The translations under genes and the position numbers were made by a program. A DNA stretch of 64,000 bases from Astur gentilis (taxonomy: Eukaryota; Chordata; Aves; Accipitriformes; Accipitridae), in the NCBI RefSeq assembly GCF_929443795.1, contig NC_064899.1:16517501-16581500 (forward strand). Reading direction: 5' to 3'. Positions 50,585 to 63,339 of this stretch are shown here, in pieces. Below the pieces are notes generated by a model. That model had not been told where the DNA came from and ran no database searches. It worked only from the letters and a program-made list of their open reading frames with translations. Every line of letters starts with the position of its first letter. Positions within the stretch are counted from its first letter, which is position 1.

Positions 50585-52476
50585 TTCCAGTGAATATCTA
50601 ACTTGCAACATTTGTATCATTGCTTAAGAGCCCTCAAATTGACAAAATACTAAAATCTACAGCTTCAGTGCACAGTTAATTAGATATCTAAATCTTAATA
50701 AAAATTATCAGTGCAAAAATAAAAATTAATTCAGTATGCAGTTAAATGCATTTTGTTATAAAGATATTTGGGCTTTGAGCATATATACATCAAATAATCT
50801 GGTAAGAGAAGCCATTTTCAGTCTGTGCTCAAAACAAAACTATTCCACACCCAATTCTAAAGACAGGCAAGAACTAACTTTTTCTTTTTAAATGAAAGTC
50901 TGAGCTTAGTTACAACATTCATCATGGGTACATAAGCTGAAAAATATTACAGAGGTCACCTTCTAGTCAAACAGGGGTTGTTCTAAAAGAGGCTTTCCTA
51001 TTTTTCATGTGTGGGATACTTTTGAGACATCTACGTTTTTTCCATCCACAACAGAGAATTAACAACATTCCAGCATGCCCCAGTGTCGGCAAGTCCTCTT
51101 TTCAGTCCAGATACACGATGATGATTGATGGAGCTGTTGGGCCTACAGTAGTGGGCAGAGCAGCTTGGCAGGAATTCAGTGTTATTGAAAGAAATCTCAA
51201 ATACTTATTCCATCTCCTCTACTAACTTTAATCACACTATCAACATGCTGCCAGGAATGGAGCCTTGACACCAAGCCATAAACTTACACAAGCAACCATT
51301 GTTGGCATATTACTGTTGCAATACAGGTAAAGGGTAAATTCTGTTTAATTTTACCTGTTTCCATTCTATATTGGACACCAACTAAATTATGGAAAGATAT
51401 TTCCTGTACTAACAGTTAGCTTGCGCCATATTTCATTAGGGTACTATGTCTCATTTTGCTTGGTTAATGAACTGGTTAACTTCTTCAGTTACGCTGCTGT
51501 TAACTGCAAGTTTTAAATAAAGCGATACAGGAGTTTCACATACCCGGTAAGAGTAACAGTAAGAAAGCAGATCAGTACTACAAGTATTTTAACACTAATC
51601 TGCTCATTTGTTATGCTGATAAAGAAAAATCTTTCCTCAATTGCTTTACAAAGTTCTGACAAGCTTATTCCAAGTAAACCAACAGCAGGTCAAATACTTA
51701 AGGTAAATACTGTACTAGCTACAAAGCTAATACAAAGACTGATATGCTTCTTGTGATTACTTTTCAGCTTGTTTTGGCTTTGCTTAGAACAGTAAAGCTT
51801 AAAAGGAGAGGCCTGAGACATTTAGAGGGAGAGAAAAGAAATTGTTCTCCAAGCTCACTTATCTGTTTTTATGTTAGCAAAAACCATTTAAATATCAACT
51901 GTACTTCATAACACTGAACATACAACCCAAAAGCTGGAATTGCAACTGCATTTAAAATTTTGTTGCGATCTTTCATTGCTAAAGCTGCAAAGTAAAATAT
52001 TCCATAAAACAAGTTGGTTTTCCTGAAATCTGTGAATGGGATTTATGGTTTTCCCATTGAATTTTCAGCTAACTATGACTGGAACCTATTACACCTACTT
52101 TTTGGGAAAGGGCTGTGGCTGCACACTGGGACAGTTAAATGTTACATTAGTCTCTGTTTTCCCAAATGAGACAATACTCTCTGCAGATAGGAGAGAATTC
52201 CAGTTTGCAACTCCCTGAGCTGATGTAGTCACACAACATAATTTCCAGTTCCACCTTCAAAAAAATGAAGAAACACTGGTATTCCACCTGCCCTGAAGAA
52301 AACAAGCACAGATAGGCACTTAAGTTGAAAGTATGCAACCGTTTCTTCCCATACCAAACCTGTAGAGGAAATTCTCCTTTTTTTCCTATGTGTTTCAGCT
52401 TTCCAAAAGAATCTCAATTTAAGTCAGAAGCAACTGAGTATTGGCACAAACCCAGCACTATTAAAAAGGAAAGGTC
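50579..52476 (-). other. BLOC1S5: Putative BLOC1S5 3' UTR
   Basis: Directly downstream of the BLOC1S5 stop codon on the minus strand. Reading on, the first canonical AATAAA is at 50584-50579, giving a possible UTR of about 1.9 kb. An earlier ATTAAA variant at 51359-51354 could end it sooner. No coding exon is seen within it. The true end needs transcript data. Confidence 0.4.
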
Positions 52477-52656
52477 TTAAAAAGAAACATATTTGGTCAG
52501 TTCCTTCTCCATCTCAGAATACTGTTCTTTGAGGTGTTCCATAGCTTTTCTGTGCTCTTCATCCACCTCTGCTTGTTTGTTTTGTTGTTCTTTCATGAAT
52601 TCCTCCCAGTGGGCAATGCGCTTCTCTTCACGAGCCATCAGCTTGTCCGCCTGAAG
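52477..52656 (-). CDS. BLOC1S5: BLOC1S5 (muted) last coding exon
   Basis: BLOC1S5 is a small coiled-coil subunit of BLOC-1, the complex needed for biogenesis of melanosomes, platelet dense granules and other lysosome-related organelles. This exon encodes the last 59 residues and the stop. It starts LQADKLMAREEKR after a polypyrimidine acceptor (cctcctctcag) in phase 0, and contains FMKEQ, NKQAEVDEEHRKAME and LKEQYSEMEKEL, nearly identical to human BLOC1S5 (about 187 residues). The sequence is rich in Glu, Lys and Gln with heptad-like spacing, as expected for a helical bundle subunit. The C-terminal residues differ slightly from human. Confidence 0.95.
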   Translation of the reverse strand, partial: LQADKLMAREEKRIAHWEEFMKEQQNKQAEVDEEHRKAMEHLKEQYSEMEKELTKYVSF

Positions 52657-55600
52657 CTGAGAGGAGGAAAATGTCAAGTTTTAATATAATTTCCATATTA
52701 AACCAGAGGGTTTAATGAGACCTACATAATGTTAAAGTATCAGAGAAACTGGACTTTTACTTCAGTAAAGTGAAACTAGCAAGGAAACATATGAAAAGGT
52801 GAAACTAAAAAGAAAACATTTATTTTTATAGTCAATCCAAAACAAATGGTAAAATGCCTGTGATACTATTAACGTGATAGCATTGGCTACAATAGCTTTT
52901 CTACGCTACAGCCTTGTGAAAAATAATTAAATAAATAAATGGAAAGACATTTTAAAGTTACTAGCTCACCTCGTTTGCTTCTGTTGGTTTCTAAAGATCG
53001 TACTTGTTGCATTGTTTGCTCCTCTGATTACTGACAATGTCAGAAGTACTGTAAGCAGCTGATATAAATCCATATTAGCTCACAAAGATTTTCTTTTAAA
53101 ATGAACTTCTCATTTTGGGAACACAGCATTCAGTGGTTTTAGTCCCTTAGTTATGGGGGACCCCCCCCCCCCCAAATCAGCAAATGGACACAGCTCCCCC
53201 CCTCCCCCTGTTCTTCTTTTCTTGTATTCACACATAAAGAAGCTGCCTACTGACACTAACAGATTCAGGGCGTCCACTGTAAGTACAGGCAGGCCTATGT
53301 TATATATGATACAAACTAAAAATGTCCGAGTTATGAGGAAAACACTAGGCCCACTATATTTCATATTTGTGAGTTCTAGACAAAATTTTATAGAGTTATG
53401 TATGTCTATTATTTAGGTACATATGAATTATCAGAGATTAAAGGATCCACTTCAACACTCAAGACAACATTTGAGATTGTCAAATCCGTGTAAACAGAAT
53501 GCTTCTATGTTTCACAACTAATTACAATGGTTAATAAAACTCCTGTAAATTATGTCAGCCAATCCTTCAACATATCGCTCCTCTTTTCTTGACATTTGCT
53601 ACTTTCCCCTTGAAAGTCACTTTTGTTTCAACAAATGAATTTTCTACATTCTTGAATACATTTTTAAAACTAGAAACAAGCCACATTTCTATTTTACCAC
53701 AATGCTTAGGTTCAGCATAGTCATCAGATACTAGTCTTGATGAAAAGCCTCTAATACAAAAAGGAAAAGAGTGAAATAGAATATAACAACATAGATATTC
53801 AATGTTTTGAAACTGGCAGTTAGTGTTTCTGCTTTAGCTAGCTAGCTTTTACTGTAATTAATGTTTTACTTTATAAACAAGTTATTTTTTTCCCCCTCAT
53901 TCTTTCATACTGCTTGGCTTCTGGTAAGCCTGATTCCTTTCATTCTCTTATCACCCAAATAAAAAAAAATATCTAGCTATTGAGAAAGAGAGATCATACA
54001 CACATCCAATATTCATGTCGAAATGAGATGTACTTCCGTGGATTTTTTGCATACAGTATTAACAGTCTAGCCTCCTTATATTATAGATGCCGAAGTCACA
54101 ATAAATCTAGGCAGCTGTTCTTACATTTGCTCGATTTTCCAGCAAGAGAGGATTCATTCTTTTTTCCCCCCCTTTTTAATATATAAGCAATGACTCTTTT
54201 CTATGTACCGTACTTCTGTGTAGGAATAAACACTATCTTACAGCTTTAATAAACATCTGGCATTTTTGTCACCTTAAGGCAATGGGAAGCCATATATGTA
54301 TTCTTCAACACTCTCAAAGTGTTGTTCTTCAAGATCACAAACTGTAGGTTAAATACACTAGTTTTGCCATGCGGCATTTTATATACATTATAACATTATG
54401 CCAAGAATGATTTGGTTTGCAACAGATGCAGTATCAGCTACTAACAGAATACACCAGTGTATATAAATAGGTCCACTAGTACACTACTTCCTATCCAAAA
54501 AGTTTTGAAACAGCTGGTGCATCACACACTTTTTGACAGGACTACGCAGCACCTACCCAAAACACACTTCAGCTAGACTAACCCATGCTCCTCACAACAT
54601 GAACAGTTTGCAAGGAACATGAAACTCATGGTGCTACTTTCTATTTTCATTTTCCACTGTGCCATTCCTACCCAAGGATATAAAATGATTTACCTGGGAA
54701 AACAAGTTAAGACATTTCTGGAACATGACATAGTGAAGTTTAGTTTATCAAAAATCTGTGGTCTAACTCTTTTCTTCTCCCCCTGCTCAATCAGCCTTTA
54801 GTTTGTTCTGGCACAAGAGAAGTGACATTGTGAAATAAAGGGATATTAGCAGCTAGGCTATATGTACATTGCGTAATCTATGCCTAAAGACAAATTTAAA
54901 CAGTTGAGTACTGAGAAGCAACTGCTGAAGTGCTTATTCTTTAAATACATAAATGCAAGCAGCATTGGAAATAAATTAACTCCATATAATTGCAATTTAC
55001 ACCTTTAACAAAGTAAAAAGTTGCAGATATGAATAATCACTTCAGAAAACAAAAAAAAATTAAGATATGCTAGACCAAGCAAGTAAGAATGACAAGAAAT
55101 ACCAAGTAAAAGACACCAAGGACTTGAATACTGTTTTCACTCTCCCACCCTGGTAACAATTTGGAAAACCCCACTGTAGAAGCTCAGTGCACACCTTGGG
55201 CACTGCAGCTCTGCTTCCTAGAAAACAAATTCAAACTCAACTGTTCTCGGCAGCACCTCCAAATCATTAACACTTAGGGCTGCTGAGTGGATATGTTTGT
55301 GTGTGCGAGACAGTCGTAATCTTGAAACCAGTATTCCTATTCCTACCAGATGGATAGCTGTGTGAACAGCAAAAATAACAAAGCGTGATTCTTAATGGAT
55401 GTGTGCCTTAGGATACAGATCTTTTAACCAAAGCACGTGTTGCAGTGTAAACTTTCTTCTTATTAGAAGTTAAAGGATCCACGCAGGAGAGACCTACGAA
55501 TGCTATTGCTGTGGGACAAGCTTCAGTGGGCACTTCAATCTCGTTAGGCATCATAGAACAATATGAGAGAGAAATCCTGACCAAAGACAGGTTCCTCCTA

Positions 55601-58600
55601 TGCCCACATCCAACTGCAAGACCCAAGCTGCAACAGACACCATCCCTGGAGCTAAGGTACTACAAGGCTCCCCTCATCCAAGCCTTCTCCGCTGCCTCAT
55701 AACATAACATCTGCTACCGTGGTACAGCCTTTTGCGTAGCAGAACATAGTGCACTAACAGTCTCTTGAGGACACAAGCTCACACGCAGGACATCGATACC
55801 TAGCCCTCCAGCCACAAAAAGATTCAGTTTCTCAGAACAGAAAGATGACTCTCACACTGTAGCTGTGCAAGGACCCTTCAGGTTTGCTCTAAATTGTGCT
55901 TTCTTACCACAATGCTCTCCACTCCTACCACATCCTCTTCATATCCAGCGCTGTTAGCTTCACTGCTTTATTCAATTGACGGTAACACACAGGAGGAAAA
56001 ACTAATGAAATCAAGACACTATGCAAAAAATATTATGTCCTAACTGTAGTTGTAGTGGCAGCACAGCTAGAAAGCATGGAGGTCCATATAGGCAGATGAA
56101 TAATCTCTCTTGTTAAATATGCCATTGGTAGCCATGAAAAATCTTTAAAATATAAAGTTTTTCTACACGTATAGATATCTTGGCATGGATTTGTATTGGT
56201 TAAATCAGAAGTCACTCTCAAAAAGCAAACAGTTTCCAAAAGTCAGCACAATTATGTATATTAGTGATCTGTAGAGACAATACTGAGTATATTTTATACA
56301 ATCAATTCATGATTTCCAAATTTATACATTTGCAAAAAGTTTGTTTTCCAGAAAACAATACATGTAGAATTTGACAGTGTGTCTGGCAAATTAATTTCCA
56401 ATTTTGTAACAGTGAGGAAAATAACAACTTCATTTTAAGATTACAGAACTTCAGGTTATTTTCCATCAATTTGTTATTTAGGAAGCATTCCAATGTCATA
56501 TTATATTTCTCACTCTTCAAAGCCTGACTACTTAAAACTGAAGAAATAACCTCAATCAACTTAAGTATTAATACAAATTGGTGTTGCTCTCTTAAGCGTC
56601 AGGATCTCTAGTTATGAAGCATTAATTCATAGCACATTTAAACTCATGCCGAATAGAAAAGAGCATGTGAACATCATTTAAGAGAAGCAATCTTTGAAAT
56701 ATACATACCTTCTCTTGCTAAATATGAACTGAAGATTGAAACAAAAAGTTTAGGCTCTAGGTATCTCCTACAGCTTGCTGACACAAGTATGACAACAGTA
56801 AGAAGTATGATCAGTCTCTAGAGATCTGTACCACCTCAGTGATGCTGGTATACACAAAACTCTAATAATTCTTTTATAAGGTAAAAACAAGTTATCATGA
56901 CTACAATAACTGTTAGTAATTCACACTCCAGCTTTTAATGTTCTCAGAAATTTTGTATTCAGGAAATGTTTAACAGCATTCTGAGCAACCTCAAACATGT
57001 TACCTTGCCTCAGTGGTTTAGGCTTAAAAAAAAATCCCAACAAACCAACCCTCACTCCTAAGAGAATAAATATATTCTAAGGAATCAACAGTCCTCCAAA
57101 ATTGTAATCTGTATGTACAAGGTAAAAAAAGCTGGCCATATGCAAAATAGTCCATGTTTAGCAATATTAGAGATGTATGATAAAGTATCTTTTTACTTAA
57201 AAAAAATAAAAAATATCTAATTCACATATCCCAACTCAGAAGACAGTCTTGGTATTACAGAGCTACAGAATATTCTGGGATCAATCTCTACAGTTTCCCT
57301 AATCTGATGTATTCCCCAGGCAAGCAAAAAGAGAGGAATGAAAATCTTTTGCTTACGGTATTTACCCTGATGGTGGAGACCTACTTCAGTTTCTTATACA
57401 TTGAACAATTAAGTTCTAGATAACTAATGCCAATAACTACCTCTAATATTAGAAGTTTATTATTCTTACATGCTTTTTTTAGTCAGCTGTTTCAAAGGGA
57501 TACAGAACAGAAACACACCCTTTATCTGCTTGGTTACTGTGTTGATTGAAAAGAGTAACACTGCCATTTCTATGTATACATACATATATTTATAAATCTG
57601 AATTAATCAAGTCAATGACTCCTGTCAAATATCTTAACTTGCAAGACAAACAATAATCCAAAGACCTTCAGTAGCTGGGCCCCCGTAGGTGACATACGAC
57701 ACAGTAAGAGACTAAAGAACTTGAAATTGCCTTTGCATACTGATGGTCAGTTAGGAAGCACTTTAGTCTTATCACAGAACATGAAAATATAACATGCATT
57801 CTGATTAAATACATATTCATATTTCAGGAAGGTAAAAGAATGTTGTTTTTTCTCAAGTCCAGAAGCACTTGCAGTGGTAATAAAAAACTTCTGACCTGTT
57901 AAAATATTTTTTACTGTCATTAAGAAAGAAATAATGCCTGCATGCTTGAAACTACAGGTACAGTTGCATGAGAAAATAATCCCTTTTTCTCCTTTAAAAA
58001 AAAAAATTTAAAAAATCGGGAAGAATAGTAATTCAGTGTTAATTTTCATTATTTTTTAAACTTGTAACTTTGCAAGACCAACCCAACTATGTAAAAGATA
58101 AATTGCAATAAATTCTGGCCATACACAGTCAGCAAAACACTTAAAACAAAGATTTACAGAACTCCCAAATTGCTGAAAAGTTCTAATTACAAATTTTGGG
58201 TTGCTGGTAATGATTAAAAAAAACAGAAACAGACACCTTGTTTTTTAGGTTTCATTCTTCTGTTTCCAACTGCCTGCCAACTGGAAAAACTGTTAACTTG
58301 TAAACTAACAAAAATATCACAAAGAATAGCACATACAAACATGAAAATCAGTGTACTTTCATAGAACAACTTTTCAGCGTATAGCCTAATTTTAATTCCT
58401 GCCTTTTGTCATTTCAAATGACTGCTAAAACAAACAAACAAATCTGTAAAACTATAGTATAAACCCACAAGTAAAAAACCAACCAAACAAAAAAGAACAC
58501 AAGCCCCTTCAGTCAGACTTAATTATAAATTAGAAAACAGCACCTAATAAACCCAACACAGCCACCTCAGAAAACATGTAAGTTTCCACTTTCTCCTCAT

Positions 58601-61600
58601 CCAGTAAAGAAGTGTCTACAAAGTTGTTCTGGTATTTTTGTTATATAAATAAACCAATGCACTATAACAAGACAGAAGCCAATATTATGATACCACATTC
58701 AGGCTTCAGAACAACACATTTTGTTCTTCAGTAAAACCTCACGACCTTTGTAACATGGGAAAATTGCCGTATGAACTAAAGCATGCAGACGGACCTGAGC
58801 CAAGAAGAAGCGTTAGGTAATCATGATATTGTATGGTATCGGTACAATATTTAGCCAGGAACCAAAAAAAAGAGTCTCAGTAATCAGCTATAAATTGTAA
58901 TATTTTAAGCATTACACAATGCAACATTTCCTGCCATGCTGTAGATTTCTATTTGATCCAAAAGGTCGTCTAACTGTCAGCCACAGTACATTATTCTTTA
59001 TGCTTTTATTATCTGTGTTACTGACTGGCACTTACTATCACCTACTGCACAGATAATATTTTTACCCCACCTGAAAAGATCTACAAGGCAGCACAAATGG
59101 TATTTCTACATTGCTGTTAATTTGGCAAAATTTGGATAGATTTTTTTTTTCATTTGTTCATTTAATCTGAAAATCATCTCCTCATCCCCAAACACTCAGA
59201 ACTCCAGTTCTACCCTCCTATAAGGTTTCCAGCTCCTGTCCACACTGATACAGCTTTTTCCTGGTTTTGATTGCTGGTTATATATTCTTTCAGCAATACC
59301 TCTTCTGCAAACAGTATTTCACATGTTCTGCTAGAAGTTCCTTCAGTCACCCACCAGAACATAAGCCACAGCAAGCTGTTAAACTTCACTTTTTGCATGT
59401 AACCCAAATACTTGGCCTCCATTTCTGTCTTTCAGTATAACTTCATAAATACAAGGGTTTGGGAAACTCAATCTAAGCTTAGAATCTGTTCTATGTTTGT
59501 AACAATGCCTACTACTTTTATGAGTAATTTTTTTAATAAGAAATTTAGACAACACCGAATTTGGAAGATTTTCAGCTTTCATGTTCATATAAAAAGTTGA
59601 AAATAGTTTTGAGTTAAAGTTTCGATATAAACCAAAGCTTGTCTAAATTACAAACATAGTTGCTGCCTTATTAATTCCTGTTCTTGGAATTCCCTTTGGT
59701 GTGTTAGCAAATTTACATATTTTGGCAGTGATGTCTTTTATATTCCTTTTATATCAACACCTAAGCTCAGACATTAGTTATTTGGAAAAAATCTAATCTG
59801 ATTATGAAACCATTTTTTTCACTCCATAGTGCATACTGCTTGAACCTGAAAGATAGCAAAGCCTTCTTGTACTCAGTACTGACTCACATGAGTTGGTTGC
59901 ATTTATTTCTATCCTTGTTTTACTGTCATTGGTTATGCAAAAAATTAACATTTGTAAAAACATCAAATTTATCAGTAAACTTTGTTTTTAGTATTACTTG
60001 GGCTGTTTTTCTTGAAATTAAAAAACACAAACAAAAAATAAAAACACATTAAAAAATGCCAAACCCAAACCATTTGAGGCAGACACAGGCTTTGAGAAAT
60101 GTTACCATACTAGTTTATGCTAAAGCAATTAAGAGGTAATGAGAAGTGTTGGGTACCTTCCAGTATAAGCCTGTACTCTTCTACATAAAAATATTTAAAA
60201 TAAAAATAAAAAAATAAGAACGTAGTACACAAAACCAGGTTTACAAAATTTCTTGAAATCTTCTCTAGTTTCTCCCATAAGCTTAAAGTAATCCACAGCT
60301 TGAACTACTAACTAAATATTACTGATCTAGATGGGAAGACTACTCAATGAGACAGAGGATTCCATGAATGCTTCTTTCAATGACACTCTTGTAATCACAA
60401 ATTACTTTATACCCTAAGTGAGAATGTGGTAGGGACATCATCATTTCCCTTTTGTTCCTTAGCTGATACCAGCAGCTGAAAGGAACTGCAAAAAAGGATA
60501 ATTAGTAAAGCAAACAATCTTAAAATTCATTTGATTCAGCAGAAATTGATAATTTCACTGAGGACTGCTAACACTAATCACTTGACACCAGACCCTACCA
60601 AAACTCCATTATTTTTTCAGAGCACGTAATTTCAGAAAGAAAAGTAAGGAAAAAGTATTTCTCCTCAAGTGGCTGCACTACAATGACAACTTTTATCTAT
60701 AATGTAAAAAAAGTTACCTGCCTGTTACTATGCACATTTGGGAAGTTTCAAGCCAAAAAAATTTACTGTACAAGCTTAAAGAAACACTACAAATCCTGAA
60801 TAGCTACTAGTATTCTGCCACTGCATAAAAAAAAAGAATGGAAACGTACAGCTAATGTTTTTAAAAAGAATAATTACCATTCTTATTGAGTGTTCGTTTT
60901 ATAAGTTATAAATTTTTTAATTAAAGTTTTACTACAAACACACAGTAGCAGAACTGTAAGAATCTCCTACTTAACCTCTCTACTATTATCTATACTAGCG
61001 TTAGACACAAGCAAACTTTGTCAGGGTTCAGCAGTGTGCTGTTTGCACAGTACCAGTATTCAACTGCAACTGTACTGCCCATCTTCATTGATTACAAAAA
61101 GGAAAGAAAAACATGACTATCAGCTTACATAAATCAATGCACAGCCTGTTTTGCATGATGGCAACAGAAACGTCTTCAGTTTTTCTTAACTAAATAATTA
61201 TAACTAACATTTAGCAAGTAAAAAGATAACACAGGAACACAATCATGAAGGAGTAATGGGAAAACATGAAACTAATTTCTTGTATAATTTTCCAAATTTT
61301 AGATTGAGAGCACATGTATTTCAAATGAGCAAAGTGTAGCCAACTGAAAAGATTCCAATGATTCGCATGTTCCTATAATATAGCCCTTCATTAAATAACC
61401 CATCCACAAGTGAAAAACACACTTCCTTTTCAACAAGCAATATATATAATATGGTCAATGTTCTCAGCTAACTAGGAAAGATTTACATTTCCATTCTGGT
61501 AGGTTAGTAGGTGATTTTTGTTCCACAGAAAATAATTTTTTTTTATATTTAAGCTTTCCCTGTGTGCTACAAATATTATAGTCTGAGCTAGGAGGGAAAA

Positions 61601-61874
61601 TAAAGCAAAGGAAATAAAAAAAAATAGTTTCCATACATCAGGAGATTGTAGGAAGAACTAGTGAACCATTAACTTTGCAGTCAAGAACATATATGCCACT
61701 GCAGTATGTTTTATAAGTGCAGAAATCACCCCAAAATACATTTTACTGCAAGTATATGAAGTATAGAAAAATATGCTTTTAAGGTCTGCTATACAGAAGA
61801 CAGAAAAACTTGCTGTAGAAGCACAAGACTCTTACTTAGAACACATTATAAAAATCTATCCATCCATCCTTTAC
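52657..61874 (-). other. BLOC1S5: BLOC1S5 last intron
   Basis: A 9,218-base AT-rich intron. It contains a poly-C run (53161-53173) preceded by G5. No additional exon, RNA gene or clear mobile element is recognised. Confidence 0.8.
53161..53173. repeat. Poly-C run preceded by G5
   Basis: GGGGGA followed by about thirteen C, with more C-rich sequence 30 bases on. Length is uncertain, as for any homopolymer. Confidence 0.8.
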
Positions 61875-61933
61875 CTTCCTCTCTTCGTGCTCCCTCTCTT
61901 GGAGTCTATGGATCATATTGTTGGCAGCTTGCA
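61875..61933 (-). CDS. BLOC1S5: BLOC1S5 penultimate coding exon
   Basis: 59 bases: two bases finishing a split codon (xTG, most likely Leu) and then 19 codons, QAANNMIHRLQEREHEERK. This matches the human segment LQAANDSVCRLQQREQERKK. The acceptor is atttcag and the donor gtaaag; the exon ends in phase 0 and fits the next exon. The upstream exons (about 108 further residues) were looked for in 61.94-62.7 kb and not found, so they should lie beyond 64000. Confidence 0.93.
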
Positions 61934-62689
61934 CTGAAATAACAAATTGCAGTAGATCAGTCTGCTGTTCTAAATCAAAGAAATTTGCCTGAAAGGGATT
62001 TAAAAGACATGAGGCTGTTGCAAGTCAAAGATTATATTCGACTGTGTCACTTAACTCTGCACAAATAAGATTTGTCAGTACTTGCAGAAAATACTTTACA
62101 TTGATAACTCTATGTAGGCATATCACCGAGATCAACCCTTGTGTGTTCTAGAAGCCTAAAAGAGAAAGGCAGCTAGGTCCTCTTGTGCCCATACAGTGTT
62201 GCTGACGAGCTAGAGTGCACTACTCAGCACCTCAGAAGACATCAAAAAAACTCTCATGTCAGTAAGTAGAAATGGGTGATCAAGCTCTATGTTTTGGTTG
62301 TTTGGGGTTTTTTTGTCTTATTTTTTCCCATCATGTGTAAAAAGTGATTTAGTATAAACAATCTACACGGAGAACATCTTTATGCTGGAGCCAGCCTCTT
62401 CTCTCGTGAGACTAAGCCTAGGAAAACTTCTCAGTGGAAATAGGAACTGTATTCCTATGCATTTTTCTCCCTAACTTACTTAACACTTAATTAATGCAGA
62501 ATTAAATAAACCAATTTCCCCAGAGCAGTCATTTCTCCCACTAACACACCCTAGCATCAAGAAATACCGTACTTATTTATCATCATCTTAAAGTTGGAGA
62601 CTTCTCACAGCAGGAGGCAGGCTCCTGACCCCCTGAGAACTTCCAGTTACAGAACACGTTCACTGCCCTCGTAGCTGATGAGGAGCTGG
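61934..62689 (-). other. BLOC1S5: BLOC1S5 intron, part upstream of the penultimate exon
   Basis: Intron sequence between the penultimate coding exon and the CR1 insertion. No exon is seen. The last 100 bases or so may already belong to the CR1 element. Confidence 0.6.
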
Positions 62690-63235
62690 TAGCACCATGC
62701 ATTGGAGCATCTGGTGGCTGAGCCTGAGCCACTCAGGACAATTAGAAGACAGTGGCAAGTGGTAGTTGTAGCAGAATCCCTATGGCAGGGGATGGAGGCT
62801 CCCCACCTGTCCGTACGTTTTGTCATCTAGGGAGGTTTGCTGCTTGCAGGAGCTCACACTCAGCATGCTGTAGAGAGGCTACTGAGGCTCAGACTATAAC
62901 CCCTGCTGCTTTTCCATGTAGACACCAGCTGTACTGCAGAGGTGACCTGAGAAATATCAAGAATGACTACAGGGATCTGGGGACAGTGGTCAAAGGCATA
63001 GTAGTCTGGGTAATGTCCTCCTCATCCTTCCTGGTGAAGGGGGACTCCATGGGTTTTTGGGGTTAACAGCTGGTTGCACAGTTGGTGTTGGCAGCAAGGT
63101 TTCGGTTTCTACATCCATAAGACCCATTCTGAGCACCCACAGCTGCTTGGAAGAGATGGGATACATGTGACTAAACAGGGCAAGAGTACGTTTGCCAACA
63201 GGCTGGCCTACCTGGCAGGGCCAGCTTTAAACCAG
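62690..63235 (+). pseudogene. CR1 ORF1 remnant, SGNH/GDSL esterase domain
   Basis: In plus-strand frames that change several times, the segments of the CR1 ORF1 esterase appear in order. At about 62752-62800 a VVVAESLWQGMEAP stretch sits where the GDSL block belongs, with the nucleophile serine kept but G-D changed to A-E. Near 62920 a FHVDTS stretch replaces FHVGTND. At about 62947-62990 comes GDLRNIKNDYRDLG. Near the end, LLGRDGIHVTKQGK (about 63144-63185) keeps the catalytic Asp-x-x-His block. Internal stops and frameshifts make it non-functional. CR1 ORF1 esterases are known from birds and reptiles. Confidence 0.75.
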
Positions 63236-63339
63236 AAATGACAGGTGAGGGAGTGACTCCTCAAAATAAAAAAAGTAAAGAAGTTGGGGATAGGGTAGGC
63301 AAACCAAGGGTCTGGGATGATGGTAACAGAAGGGACATA

